64,000 nucleotides of DNA from Agrococcus jenensis (GTDB taxonomy: Bacteria; Actinomycetota; Actinomycetes; Actinomycetales; Microbacteriaceae), in NCBI RefSeq assembly GCF_003752465.1, contig NZ_RKHJ01000001.1:1426001-1490000 (forward strand), read 5' to 3'. The notes beneath the pieces were generated by a model, which made no database searches, was not told the origin of the DNA, and was given only the letters and a program-made list of their open reading frames with translations. A program made the position numbers and the translations under genes. Below, piece after piece: positions 25,173 to 36,108 of the stretch; positions within the stretch are counted from its first letter, which is position 1, and every line of letters starts with the position of its first letter.

Positions 25173-26540
25173 TCACTCGAGCGGGATCGAGCGGGTCGGC
25201 TCCGCGGTGCCCAGTCGGTGCTCGCGACGGCGCGCGGCCCGGGCGATGAGGAACAGGATCGTGCCGACGACCACGTAGGCGCCCGCGATGAGCCAGGTCT
25301 GCAGGCTCTGCTGCGTCAGCAGGGCGATCGAGGCGATGAGCGCGAGCACCGAGACGATGCGCGGCGCGGTGAAGTGCTTGTGCGCGACCTTGTCCTTCTT
25401 GAGCACGAGCACCGACACGTTCGCCGAGATGAAGACGAGCACGAGCAGCAGCACGGTGGTGTCGGCGAGCGTGCCGACGTCGCCGATGAACGACATCGCC
25501 ATCGTCACGGCACCGACCACGACGATCGCGACCCACGGGGTGCGGCGGCCGGAGAGCACGGCGCCGAACGCCTTCGGCAGCAGCTTCGCCTCCGCGAGGC
25601 CGTAGGTGGCGCGCGAGGCCATCACCATGAACAGCAGCGCACCGTTGCCGATCGCGACGAGCGCGATGATCGCGAAGAGCCACGGCGGGAACGCCAGGCC
25701 GGAGGCCTCGATGACCTCGAGCAGCGGACCCTCGGAGGTGGCGAGCTGGTCGATCGGCACGACGATCGCGGCGCCCACCGCGATGAGCAGGTAGACCACG
25801 GCGGCCGTGAGGATCGCGCCGAAGAGCGCGCGCGGGTACGACCGGCTCGGATCCTTGACCTCCTCGGCCATGTTCGCGGCGGCCTCGAAGCCCAGGAACG
25901 AGAAGAAGGCCGTGATCGTCGCGGCGAACGCGCCGGTGAGCGGCGGCACGCCCTCCGCGAAGGTCGTCAGGCGCGACGGGTCGCCGTTGCCGGAGCCGAA
26001 GACGATCGCGGCGACCGCGATGATGATGATGAGACCGGTCATCTCGATGAGCGTCGCCCCGACGTTGGCCATGAGCGACTCGCGCACGCCCCGGATGTTG
26101 ACGAGGACGAGCAGCGCGATGAACACGAGCGTCACGGGGATCGGCGAGATGCCCGGGACGAGCGCCTGCAGGTAGTCGCCCGCGAACGCGTTGGCGAGCG
26201 CCGCCGACGTCGTGATGCCCGACGAGAGCATGAGGAAGCCGATGAGGAAGGTCACGTACGGCTTGTCGAAGGCACGCTCCGCGAAGCGCGCTGCGCCGCC
26301 GGCGTGCGGATACTTCGTGATGAGCTCCGCGTACGTGCCGGCGGTCAGCAGGGCGAGCACGAGGGCGAGGACGAGCGGTATCCAGATGGCGCCGCCGACG
26401 TCACCCGCCATCCTGCCGACGAGCGTGTAGATGCCGGCACCGAGCGTGTCGCCGACGATGAAGAAGAAGAGGAGCAGCGTCGTGATGCCGCGCTTGAGCT
26501 TCGTCCCGGAAGCCGGCCCGTCAGTCGTGGTGGTCGCCAT
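25173..26540 (-). CDS. APC-family amino acid permease
   Basis: The 455-residue protein has about twelve to fourteen membrane helices and the APC signature in helix 1, VGDTLGAGIYTLVG. FFSFLGFEAAANMAEEVKDPSRSYPRA is the conserved helix 6 and loop, here read as FFSFLGFEAAANMAEEVKDP then SRSYPRA. This resembles cationic and neutral amino-acid transporters (YhdG/CAT-like). The ATG at 26540 was preferred; a GTG at 26558 would add six residues. It is probably a single-gene unit ending at the shared terminator. Confidence 0.85.
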   Translation of the reverse strand: MATTTTDGPASGTKLKRGITTLLLFFFIVGDTLGAGIYTLVGRMAGDVGGAIWIPLVLALVLALLTAGTYAELITKYPHAGGAARFAERAFDKPYVTFLIGFLMLSSGITTSAALANAFAGDYLQALVPGISPIPVTLVFIALLVLVNIRGVRESLMANVGATLIEMTGLIIIIAVAAIVFGSGNGDPSRLTTFAEGVPPLTGAFAATITAFFSFLGFEAAANMAEEVKDPSRSYPRALFGAILTAAVVYLLIAVGAAIVVPIDQLATSEGPLLEVIEASGLAFPPWLFAIIALVAIGNGALLFMVMASRATYGLAEAKLLPKAFGAVLSGRRTPWVAIVVVGAVTMAMSFIGDVGTLADTTVLLLVLVFISANVSVLVLKKDKVAHKHFTAPRIVSVLALIASIALLTQQSLQTWLIAGAYVVVGTILFLIARAARRREHRLGTAEPTRSIPLE

Positions 26541-26591
26541 GGTCGACAAGGATGGCACGGCTCCGCTGGACGCCGATACCTGGCAATCCGG

Positions 26592-27119
26592 CTAGGCGTG
26601 CCTCGCCCGGAAGGCCGCCACGTTGGTGCGCGACTGGCAGGTCGTGGAGCAGAACCGGCGAGAGCGGTTGCGCGACTGGTCGAGGAACATCCGGTCGCAG
26701 CGGTCGTCCCCGCAGCGCTTGCAGCGCGCCATGTCGTCGGCGCGGACGAGGTCGACGATCGCCATCGCGGCGTTGACGACGAGCGAGTCGGCGATCGGCG
26801 CCCCGGGCGGCAGCCCGTGCAGGTGCCAGTCGTAGTCGTCGTGGCGCACGAGCTGCGGGCGCGCGCCGGTGTCGCGGAAGACGCGGTTCACGAGGGCGGC
26901 GACCTCGTCGCGCCGGCCGTCCCACAGCCGCTCCACCGTGGGCAGGTGCGCCCACGTCGCCGCCGCATCCGCGCCGCTCAGCCGGCTGACCCCGGGGACG
27001 CCCCACTCGAGGCACACCTCGCGCAGGCTCGCGGCGGTGCGCAGCCGTCCGTCGCGGCGCCGGTTGCAGACCTCGGCGATGAACTCGAGCGACCGCACGA
27101 GCTCGCGGGGGTACGGCAT
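26592..27119 (-). CDS. CGNR zinc-finger DNA-binding protein
   Basis: The 175-residue protein begins with an ABATE-like helical domain (PYPRELVRSLEFIAEVCNRR). It ends with a zinc finger RCKRCGDDRCDRMFLD followed by RRFCSTTCQSRTNVAAFRAR. The four ligand cysteines and the AAFRAR tail are those of the CGNR family, although here the name motif reads CQSR. Such proteins are putative stress-responsive transcription regulators. A GTG at 27125 (with GAGGGA before it) is an alternative start. It is divergent from the EamA gene. Confidence 0.8.
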   Translation of the reverse strand: MPYPRELVRSLEFIAEVCNRRRDGRLRTAASLREVCLEWGVPGVSRLSGADAAATWAHLPTVERLWDGRRDEVAALVNRVFRDTGARPQLVRHDDYDWHLHGLPPGAPIADSLVVNAAMAIVDLVRADDMARCKRCGDDRCDRMFLDQSRNRSRRFCSTTCQSRTNVAAFRARHA

Positions 27120-27228
27120 CGACACGGGTGTTCCCTCGGTTAGGCTCACGACTGTCAGGGCCGACGGCCGTGACCGGTGCCCGCCCTGGTGAGCACGATC
27201 GTAGCCCCGGAACCCCTGCGAGCGGCCC

Positions 27229-28182
27229 ATGCATCCTCGACGTCCACTCGGACTCGCGTTCGCGCTCACGAGCGCCGCGACCTTCGGCGTCTCGGGCATC
27301 CTCGCCGCCTCGCTGCTCGAGGCCGGGTGGAGCTCCGGCGCGGTGACGCTCGTGCGCATCGCGGGCGGCGCCCTCGTGCTGCTCGCGCCCACCCTGTGGC
27401 TGCTGCGAGGCCGCTGGGGCGCGGTGCTGCGGTCGTGGCGCGAGGTGCTCGTGCTCGGCCTGCTCGCCGTCGCGCTCTGCCAGCTCGCCTTCTTCAGCGC
27501 GGTCGCCTACATCTCGCCCGCGCTCGCCCTGCTCATCGAGTTCCTCGGACCGGTGCTGCTCGTCGCCGTGACATGGCTGGCCACCCGGCGCGCGCCGGCG
27601 CTGCTCACCATCGTGGGCGCGCTCGTGGCCCTCGTCGGGCTCGCGCTCGTCTCGGGCGTCGGCGGCACCGCCCTCCACCCGGTCGGGGTGCTGCTCGCGC
27701 TCGGCGCCGCGGTCGGCAACGCCGCCTACTGGGCGGCCGCGTCGAAGGCCGACTCCGAGCTGCCGCCGATCGCGCTCGCGGGCCTCGGGCTCGCGGTGGG
27801 CGCGATCGTGCTCGGCATCGCCTCCGCGACCGGGCTGCTGCCCTTCGTCGCCACGACCGGCCCCGTCGAGCTCGCCGGCAGCACGGTGCCCATGTGGGTC
27901 GCGGTGGCGCTGCTGATCCTCGTGGCGACCGCGGCCGCGTACACGCTCGGCATCCTCGGCGCCCGCCGCCTGGGCGCGACGCTCGCGAGCTTCGTCGGCT
28001 ACGCCGAGCCGATGTTCGGCATCCTCTGGACCGCGCTGCTGCTCGCGCTGCTCCCGAGCGGCATGCAGTGGGTCGGCGCGGCCGCGATCATCGCCGGCGT
28101 CGTGCTCGTGAAGCTGGGGCAGATCGACCGGCCGCGCGCCTCGAGGTCCCCGGCGATCGTCGAGGGGATCCCGAGCCCGTGA
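27229..28182 (+). CDS. EamA/RhaT-family exporter
   Basis: The 317-residue protein has ten membrane segments made of two EamA repeats. Features are LTSAATFGVSGILAASLLEA in helix 1, YISPALALLIEFLGPVLLV at the end of repeat one, and GATLASFVGYAEPMFGILWT in the matching place of repeat two. Members export amino acids or other metabolites (RhtA-like). The substrate cannot be told. The gene ends inside a long imperfect hairpin. Confidence 0.85.
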   Translation: MHPRRPLGLAFALTSAATFGVSGILAASLLEAGWSSGAVTLVRIAGGALVLLAPTLWLLRGRWGAVLRSWREVLVLGLLAVALCQLAFFSAVAYISPALALLIEFLGPVLLVAVTWLATRRAPALLTIVGALVALVGLALVSGVGGTALHPVGVLLALGAAVGNAAYWAAASKADSELPPIALAGLGLAVGAIVLGIASATGLLPFVATTGPVELAGSTVPMWVAVALLILVATAAAYTLGILGARRLGATLASFVGYAEPMFGILWTALLLALLPSGMQWVGAAAIIAGVVLVKLGQIDRPRASRSPAIVEGIPSP

Positions 28183-28233
28183 GCCCGGAGGACGCGATGC
28201 TCCGAAGCGGCGTTGCATCCGGAGGGCTCACGG
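28177..28233. terminator. Imperfect long hairpin after the EamA gene
   Basis: Bases 28177-28186 pair perfectly with 28224-28233, with partial pairing inside. The arm covers the EamA stop codon. It lies between converging genes (EamA and coaA) and probably ends both messages. Confidence 0.5.
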
Positions 28234-28279
28234 TCGAGCAGCAGCCGGCGCAGCCGGCCGCGTACCGAGACCGAGGCGA

Positions 28280-29212
28280 TCAGACCTTGCGGAGGAGCAC
28301 GCTCCGGATCGTGTGGTCGTCGGCCTTCCGCAGCACGAGGTCGGCGCGGGGCCGCGTCGGCAGGATGTGCTCGACGAGGTTCGGGCCGTTGATGGAGTCC
28401 CAGACGTCCTGCGAGTAGGCGCGCGCCTTCGCATCCGACATGTCGGCGAACCGGTGGAAGTACGACTGCGGGTCCTGGAAGGCGCTCGCCTTGAGCGCGA
28501 AGAAGCGGTCGACGTACCACTCGCGGATCGCGCTCGTGCGCGCGTCCACGAAGATCGAGAAGTCGAACAGGTCCGAGACCGCCAGGTGCGAGCCGGAGGG
28601 CGGCGGCTGCAGCACGTTGAGCCCCTCGACGATGAGGATGTCGGGGCGGCGCACCACCACCTCCTCGCCCGGCACGATGTCGTAGGTGAGGTGCGAGTAG
28701 ACGGGTGCCCGCACCTCCGCCTCGCCCGACTTCACGCGCGAGACGAAGCCGAGCAGCGCCCGCCGGTCGTACGACTCCGGGAAGCCCTTCCGCTGCATGA
28801 GGCCGCGCTCCTCGAGCACCCGGTTCGGGTGCAGGAAGCCGTCGGTCGTCAGCAGGTCGACCTTGGGCGACCCCTCCCAGCGGCGCAGCAGCTCCTTGAG
28901 CAGGCGCGCGGTGGTCGACTTGCCGACCGCGACCGAGCCGGCCACGCCGATGACGAAGGGGGTGGGCTGCGCCGTCGCGCCGAGGAACGAGGTCGTCTCC
29001 CGGTGCAGCCGCGAGGCCGACTCCTGGTAGAGGCTGACGAGCCGCGAGAGCGGCAGGTAGACCTCGGCGACCTCGCGCAGCTCGAGCCGGTCGCCGGTGC
29101 CTCGGAGCCGCCGCACCTCCTCCTCGGTGAGGGGGTTCGGCATGCGGGGCGCGAGGCGTGCCCAATCGGCACGCTCGATCTCGACGAACGGCGACTGGAT
29201 CGGGTGCGACAT
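28280..29212 (-). CDS. coaA: Type I pantothenate kinase
   Basis: It phosphorylates pantothenate in the first step of coenzyme A synthesis. The 310-residue protein has the P-loop [12 protein letters not shown], the substrate motif [11 protein letters not shown], and [20 protein letters not shown], as in E. coli CoaA (316 residues). The start [16 protein letters not shown] fits the family; an in-frame ATG upstream lies beyond the -10 box. It diverges from glmS across only 34 bases. Confidence 0.95.
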   Translation of the reverse strand: MSHPIQSPFVEIERADWARLAPRMPNPLTEEEVRRLRGTGDRLELREVAEVYLPLSRLVSLYQESASRLHRETTSFLGATAQPTPFVIGVAGSVAVGKSTTARLLKELLRRWEGSPKVDLLTTDGFLHPNRVLEERGLMQRKGFPESYDRRALLGFVSRVKSGEAEVRAPVYSHLTYDIVPGEEVVVRRPDILIVEGLNVLQPPPSGSHLAVSDLFDFSIFVDARTSAIREWYVDRFFALKASAFQDPQSYFHRFADMSDAKARAYSQDVWDSINGPNLVEHILPTRPRADLVLRKADDHTIRSVLLRKV

Positions 29213-29220
29213 CGGTGGCG

Positions 29221-29239
29221 AGCCTACCGCCGCTAGGAT
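29221..29239. promoter_or_regulatory. Back-to-back -10 boxes of coaA and glmS
   Basis: On the minus strand TAGGCT (29226 to 29221) lies 8 bases before the coaA ATG. On the plus strand TAGGAT (29234-29239) lies 7 bases before the glmS ATG. The two boxes are 7 bp apart, so the two promoters overlap and both messages would be leaderless or nearly so. Confidence 0.55.
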
Positions 29240-29246
29240 CGGGTCC

Positions 29247-31094
<1,848 letters not shown>

Positions 31095-31127
31095 GCCGGA
31101 TCCGCTGAGGATGCACGGGGTCGGCTC

Positions 31128-31493
31128 GTGATCGTCGGGCTGGGCGTCGACGTCGTCGACCTCGCCCGCTTCGAGCGCGCCGTCACGCGCACGCCGCGGC
31201 TCAAGGAGCGGCTCTTCGCCCCGGACGAGCTCGTCGTCGACGGCCGGGAGCGCGCTCCGCACTCGCTCGCCGCGCGCTTCGCGGCGAAGGAGGCGGCGCT
31301 GAAGGCCCTCGGCGCGAACGCGGGCATGCGCTGGATCGACCTCGTCGTCGTGCAGGGGCCGGGCGGCGAGCCGTCGCTCGAGCTGCGCGGCACCGCGGCC
31401 GACCGCGCCGCGGCGATCGGCGTCGCGCGCCTGCACGTGTCGATGAGCCACGACGCCGGCATCGCGACCGCGACGGTCATCGCGGAGTCCTGA
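31128..31493 (+). CDS. acpS: Holo-[acyl-carrier-protein] synthase
   Basis: It attaches phosphopantetheine from CoA to acyl carrier proteins. The 121-residue protein has the metal-binding D8 in GLGVDVVDLARFERA and the Glu of RFAAKEAALKALG, with HVSMSHDAGIATATVIAE at the end. The GTG start gives the standard MIVGLGVD. Its stop shares a base with the alr start. The nearby coaA gene supplies the CoA pathway. Confidence 0.94.
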   Translation: MIVGLGVDVVDLARFERAVTRTPRLKERLFAPDELVVDGRERAPHSLAARFAAKEAALKALGANAGMRWIDLVVVQGPGGEPSLELRGTAADRAAAIGVARLHVSMSHDAGIATATVIAES

Positions 31494-33436
31494 TGCTCGT
31501 CGAGGTCGATGGCGCCGCGATCGCGGCGAACGTCCGCACGCTCGCGGCGCAGGTCGGCGTGCCCGTCTGCGGCGTCGTGAAGGCGGCGGGCTACGGGCAC
31601 GGGGCGGTCGCGGCGGCCAGGGCGATGCTCGACGGCGGCGCGGCCATGCTCGGCGTCGTCGACCTGGCAGAGGCGCTCGCGCTCCGCGACGCGGGCATCG
31701 ACGCGCCGGTGCTCGCGTGGCTGCACGGCCCGGGCGTCGACTTCCGGATCGCCGCGCGGCACGGCATCGAGGTGGCCGTCAGCTCGATCGCGCAGCTCGA
31801 GGCCGCCGCCGCGGCGGGCGCGACGATCCACCTGAAGCTCGACACCGGCCTCGGCCGCAACGGCATCGCGCGCGGCGACCGCGCCGACGCCATCCGTCGG
31901 GCGGCCGTCCTCGCCGACGGCGGCGCTCGCATCCGAGGCGCGATGTCGCACCTCGCCGGCACGAGCGCGGAGGCCGATCTCGCGCAGCTGCGCGACTTCG
32001 AGGCGGCGCTCGACGCCGCTGCCCCGCTCGGCCTCGAGGTGCGGCACCTCGCGAACTCCGCGGGTGCGCTCGGCATCCCGGCGGCGCGCTTCGACATGGT
32101 GCGCATCGGCATGGCCGCCTACGGCATCGACCCGCTCGGCCCCGCGGCGGGCGACGGCGCCGGGGCCGCGGCGCTCGGGCTCGTGCCCGCGATGCGCGTG
32201 CGCGCCGCGTTCGTCGACGGCGCCGCGGCCGTCGGCCTCGACGACGGGCTGCTGCCCGCGCTCGGCGCCCCGGTCGTCGTCGACGGTCGGGCGGCGCGCG
32301 TCGTCGCGATCGGTGCCGACGCGCTGCGCATCGAGCCGGCGCTCGACGGCGACGGCGTGCTCTGGGGCGACCCGGCGCGCGGCGAGCCGAGCGCCGACGC
32401 CTGGGCCGCCGCCGCCGGCACGATCGGCTACGAGGTCGTGACCCGGATGGGCGGTGCGGCCCGCGGCGCCGGCGTCGTCGCCGCGGGGCCGGCGCTCGCC
32501 CCGCGCCGGGTGCTCGAGCTCGACCTCGAGGGCGACCCGCGACGGCTGCTCGCGGAGGTCGTCGGCGTCAAGCGCGTCGAGCCGGGGCTCGGCGTCTCGT
32601 ACGGCGGCGAGCACGTCACCGCGGCCGAGACGACGCTCGCGCTCGTCGGCGCCGGCTACGCCGACGGTGTCACGCGCGCCGCTGCGGGCAGACTGGTCGA
32701 CCTCGGCGGCGTCGCGCATCCGATCCGCGGCCGCGTCGCGATGGACCAGGTCGTGCTCGACATCGGCGACCAGCGCGCCGAGGTCGGCGACCCCGTCGCG
32801 CTCGAGCTCGCGGCCGCGCCCGAGCTGACCGGCATGATCGGCCCGCGCGTCGCCGTCGAGGTCGCGGGCGTCGTGCCGGACGCCGACGCGATGGAGGCGC
32901 TGGGGGAGCGGATCGGCAGCGCGCTGCGCGCCGGCGACGCGGTGCTGCTCATCGGGCCGCTCGGCGCGGGCAAGACGACGCTCACGCGCGGCATCGGCCG
33001 CGCGCTCGGCGCCCACGGCACGGTGCAGAGCCCCACGTTCGTCATCGCGCGCACCCACCGCACCGACGCGGGCCCCGACCTGCAGCACGTCGACGCCTAT
33101 CGCCTGCAGGAGGGCGGCGCCGGCGACGAGGCGCAGCTCGACGACCTCGACCTCGACCTCGACGGCGCCATCACCGTGGCCGAGTGGGGCGCGCCGCTCG
33201 AGCACGCGCTCGAGTCGTGGCTGCGCGTCGAGCTCGCCCGCGGCGCAGCCGGCGACGCGGACGGCGACGACGCCGACGACCACGAGCCCCGATTCGTGCG
33301 GCTGAGCGGGCACGGGCAGGATTGGGATGCCGCCCGCGTCCGCTCGCTCGCGCGCGGCGCAGCATCCATGGCGGTCACCTCGGCCGCAGCCACCTCGGCC
33401 GCAACCACCTCGACGACAAACGGGAGCGCAGAGTGA
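31493..33436 (+). CDS. Alanine racemase fused to TsaE, with a doubled racemase C-terminal domain
   Basis: A 647-residue fusion. Residues 1-235 are the PLP barrel of alanine racemase, with K30 in VVKAAGYGHGA. Residues 237-335 resemble the second half of the racemase C-terminal domain (LWGDPARGEPSADAWAAAAG, TIGYEVVTRMGG) but lack the GYADG tyrosine, reading GLDDG. Residues 340-440 hold GVSYGG, GYADG (Y389) and GRVAMDQVVLDIG but lack that tail. So the functional motifs are split over two partial copies. Residues 462-620 are TsaE, with Walker A GPLGAGKTT at 488-496, and a Thr/Ser/Ala tail. The alr-tsaE fusion is known in Microbacteriaceae; the doubled domain is unusual. Racemase makes D-Ala for cell wall; TsaE is an ATPase of tRNA t6A synthesis, with TsaB and TsaD encoded next. 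Confidence 0.88.
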   Translation: MLVEVDGAAIAANVRTLAAQVGVPVCGVVKAAGYGHGAVAAARAMLDGGAAMLGVVDLAEALALRDAGIDAPVLAWLHGPGVDFRIAARHGIEVAVSSIAQLEAAAAAGATIHLKLDTGLGRNGIARGDRADAIRRAAVLADGGARIRGAMSHLAGTSAEADLAQLRDFEAALDAAAPLGLEVRHLANSAGALGIPAARFDMVRIGMAAYGIDPLGPAAGDGAGAAALGLVPAMRVRAAFVDGAAAVGLDDGLLPALGAPVVVDGRAARVVAIGADALRIEPALDGDGVLWGDPARGEPSADAWAAAAGTIGYEVVTRMGGAARGAGVVAAGPALAPRRVLELDLEGDPRRLLAEVVGVKRVEPGLGVSYGGEHVTAAETTLALVGAGYADGVTRAAAGRLVDLGGVAHPIRGRVAMDQVVLDIGDQRAEVGDPVALELAAAPELTGMIGPRVAVEVAGVVPDADAMEALGERIGSALRAGDAVLLIGPLGAGKTTLTRGIGRALGAHGTVQSPTFVIARTHRTDAGPDLQHVDAYRLQEGGAGDEAQLDDLDLDLDGAITVAEWGAPLEHALESWLRVELARGAAGDADGDDADDHEPRFVRLSGHGQDWDAARVRSLARGAASMAVTSAAATSAATTSTTNGSAE

Positions 33437-33999
33437 TCCTCGCGATCGACACCTCCCTCGGCACGTCGGTGGCCGTCGTCGACGGCGACGACGTCGTGTT
33501 CCGCGAGCAGGCGGCCGACACCCGCCGGCACGCCGAGCACCTCGGCGGCATGCTCGAGCGCGCGCTCGACGGCCGCCGCGACCGCATCGCGCTCGTCGTC
33601 GCCGGCATGGGTCCCGGCGCCTTCACGGGGCTCCGCGTCGGCATCGCCGCCGCTCGCGCGGCCGCGCTCGGCCTCGGCGTGCCCTGCCGCGGCATCGCGA
33701 GCCACGCCGGCGTCACCGAGGGCACGGCGCAGGTGACGACGGATGTGCGGCGCCGCGAGCGCGCGTGGAGCGTCGTCGTCGACGGCGTCGTCGCCGACGG
33801 CCCGCACCTGGCGCCGGCCGACGCCGTGCCCCCGCCCGCCGGCGAGCACGCGCTCGTGCCGCGGATCGACGCCGACGCCGTCGACGCCGCCCTGCTCGCC
33901 AGGGCGGCGGCGCGCGGCGCCCTCGAGGTGCCCGAGGCGCTCTACCTCCGCGACGCCGACGCGGTGCCGTCGGCCGGCCCGAAGCGGGTGAGCCAGTGA
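33433..33999 (+). CDS. tsaB: tRNA threonylcarbamoyladenosine biosynthesis protein TsaB
   Basis: TsaB is the scaffold partner of TsaD in t6A37 formation. The 188-residue protein has the ASKHA start [33 protein letters not shown], and [20 protein letters not shown]. It is shorter than E. coli TsaB (231). The GTG overlaps the stop of the alr-tsaE fusion by 4 bases, and the stop overlaps rimI. Confidence 0.93.
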   Translation: MILAIDTSLGTSVAVVDGDDVVFREQAADTRRHAEHLGGMLERALDGRRDRIALVVAGMGPGAFTGLRVGIAAARAAALGLGVPCRGIASHAGVTEGTAQVTTDVRRRERAWSVVVDGVVADGPHLAPADAVPPPAGEHALVPRIDADAVDAALLARAAARGALEVPEALYLRDADAVPSAGPKRVSQ

Positions 34000-34463
34000 G
34001 CGGCGCGCAGCCCGTCGGCGTGCGCATCCGCACCGCCGGCAAGGCCGACCTCGACGCGATCATGGCGCTCGAGCGCGCCGCGTTCCCCGCGAGCGCCTGG
34101 GAGCCGGCGACCATGCAGGCAGAGATCGCGAGCGAGTGGGGCCGCTACATCCTCGCCGTCGACGACGAGGGACGCGCGCTCGGCTACGCGGGCCTGCGCG
34201 CGGTGGGCGTCGAGGGCGACGTGCAGACGATCGCCGTCGCCGACGACGCGCGCGGCCGCGGCATCGGCCGGGCGCTGCTCACGGAGCTGCTCGTCGAGGC
34301 CGAGCGGCGCGGCGTGCGCGAGCTGTTCCTCGAGGTGCGCGCCGACAACGACGTGGCGCGCGGCCTCTACGCATCCGCCGGCTTCGTCGAGATCGGGGTG
34401 CGGCCGCGCTACTACCAGCCGGAGGACGTGGACGCCGTGGTGATGAAGCGGATGCGACCGTGA
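33996..34463 (+). CDS. rimI: Ribosomal protein S18-alanine N-acetyltransferase
   Basis: The 155-residue GNAT protein has the acetyl-CoA loop [18 protein letters not shown] and the C-terminal [18 protein letters not shown] with the RYY motif of RimI. RimI acetylates the N terminus of S18. The gene is often set between tsaB and tsaD, as here, with GTGA overlaps at both ends. Confidence 0.92.
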   Translation: MSGAQPVGVRIRTAGKADLDAIMALERAAFPASAWEPATMQAEIASEWGRYILAVDDEGRALGYAGLRAVGVEGDVQTIAVADDARGRGIGRALLTELLVEAERRGVRELFLEVRADNDVARGLYASAGFVEIGVRPRYYQPEDVDAVVMKRMRP

Positions 34464-35506
34464 GCGGCCCGGTCGTGCTCGGCATCGAGACGAGCTGCGA
34501 CGAGACCGGCGTCGGCATCGTGCGCGGCACCGAGCTGCTCGCGAACCGCATCGCCTCGTCGATGGACCTCCACGCGCGCTTCGGCGGGGTCGTGCCCGAG
34601 ATCGCCGCCCGCGCGCACCTCGAGGCGATGGAGCCGACCATCCGCGCGGCGCTCGCGGACGCCTCCATGACGCTCGACGACATCGACGCCGTCGCGGTGA
34701 CCGCGGGCCCGGGGCTCGCGGGCGCGCTCATGGTCGGGATCGGCGCGGCGAAGGGTCTCGCCACGGCGCGCGAGCTGCCGCTCTACGGTGTCAACCACCT
34801 CGTCGGGCACGTCGCCGCCGACGTGCTCTCCGGCGAGCCGCTCGAGCTGCCGACGATCGCCCTGCTCGTCTCCGGCGGCCACACGTCGCTGCTGCTCGTG
34901 CGCGACCTCGCCGGCGACGTCGAGCTGCTGGGGGAGACGATCGACGACGCCGCGGGCGAGGCGTTCGACAAGACGGCGCGCCTGCTGGGCCTCGCCTACC
35001 CGGGCGGCCCGTCGATCGACGCGGCGGCCGTCGACGGGGACGCCGAGGCGATCCGCTTCCCCCGCGGGCTCACGGCGCCGAAGGACCGCGACCGGCACCG
35101 GTGGGACTTCTCGTTCTCGGGGCTCAAGACCGCCGTCGCGCGCCACGTCGAGCGTGCCGAGGCCGCAGGCGAGCCGCTCCCGGTCGCCGACGTCGCCGCG
35201 AGCTTCCGCGAGGCCGTCGTCGACGTGCTGGTCTCGAAGGCGCTCGACGCGTGCGCCGAGCACGGCATCCCGCGACTGCTCCTCGGCGGTGGTGTGGTCG
35301 CAAACCGCCGGCTGCGCGAGGTCGCCGCGGCGCGCGCCGCCGGGGCCGGCGTCGCGCTGCGCATCCCGCCGCTCGACCTCTGCACCGACAACGGCGCCAT
35401 GATCGCCGCGGTGGGCGCGATGCTCGTCGCGCGCGGGGACGCACCGAGCTCGGCGGGCTTCGCGGCGGAGTCGACGCTCGAGGCGAGCACGGTGCAGGTG
35501 CGCTGA
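34460..35506 (+). CDS. tsaD: tRNA N6-adenosine threonylcarbamoyltransferase TsaD
   Basis: It transfers the threonylcarbamoyl group to A37 of ANN-decoding tRNAs. The 348-residue protein has [16 protein letters not shown], the metal-binding [23 protein letters not shown] and [14 protein letters not shown]. It starts at a GTG overlapping the rimI stop. It ends the t6A gene run; the TsaC partner is not in the window. Confidence 0.96.
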   Translation: MSGPVVLGIETSCDETGVGIVRGTELLANRIASSMDLHARFGGVVPEIAARAHLEAMEPTIRAALADASMTLDDIDAVAVTAGPGLAGALMVGIGAAKGLATARELPLYGVNHLVGHVAADVLSGEPLELPTIALLVSGGHTSLLLVRDLAGDVELLGETIDDAAGEAFDKTARLLGLAYPGGPSIDAAAVDGDAEAIRFPRGLTAPKDRDRHRWDFSFSGLKTAVARHVERAEAAGEPLPVADVAASFREAVVDVLVSKALDACAEHGIPRLLLGGGVVANRRLREVAAARAAGAGVALRIPPLDLCTDNGAMIAAVGAMLVARGDAPSSAGFAAESTLEASTVQVR

Positions 35507-35601
35507 CGCCCCGCGGCGAGCCCTCGCGCGGCGCCGGGTGCGGCGGATGCACAGGCCGGCCTGGCAGGATCGGGAGCCGGGATCCGTCGAGGGGGCACAG
35601 C

Positions 35602-35976
35602 ATGAGCGCGACCGCATGGCAGCAGCAGGGCTGGGGCGCGCCGCCGCAGCAGCCCGCGGCCTGGCCAACGGTCCCGCAGCAGGCGTGGTCGGCGCCGACG
35701 CACCCCGGACCCCGGACCAACCTGCTCGCGGTCCTCGCCATCGTCGCCGCGGCGGCGGGGACGACGATCCTCCTGGGGCTCGGCAGCATCGCCGCGATCG
35801 TCCTCGGCGCCATCGCGCTCGCGCAGATCCGGCGCACGGGCGACGACGGCCGGCTGCTCGCGATCTGGTCGATCGTGCTCGGCGCCGTCACGCTCGTCGG
35901 CCTCATCGCCGCGACCGTCGCGGGCATCGCGATGATCGTCACCATCGTGGAGCAGCTGCCCGCCTCGGGCATCTGA
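35602..35976 (+). CDS. DUF4190-type small membrane protein
   Basis: The 124-residue protein has a Gln/Pro/Trp-rich head (QQQGWGAPPQQPAAWPTVPQ) and then the DUF4190 layout of two helices with a short cytosolic loop: NLLAVLAIVAAAAGTTIL to ALAQIRRTGDDGRLLAIWSI and onward. DUF4190 proteins are common in actinobacteria and have no assigned function. GAGGGGG precedes the ATG. A related protein follows. Confidence 0.75.
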   Translation: MSATAWQQQGWGAPPQQPAAWPTVPQQAWSAPTHPGPRTNLLAVLAIVAAAAGTTILLGLGSIAAIVLGAIALAQIRRTGDDGRLLAIWSIVLGAVTLVGLIAATVAGIAMIVTIVEQLPASGI

Positions 35977-36108
35977 CGTGGCGCCGACCGCCGGGTCGGT
36001 CCTGATCGCGCCTCGAGGGGCGCGGATCGCCGGGCGGAATCTAGGATTCCTCGCGCCTGACCAGGGTACGGTGGTGCTCGCGCAGTCGCGCATCGCAAGG
36101 AGGATCCC

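Noticed and set aside
29213..29246. glmS ribozyme or riboswitch upstream of glmS
   Set aside because: Only 34 bases separate coaA and glmS, and the -10 box lies 7 bases before the start codon, so there is no room for a leader RNA.
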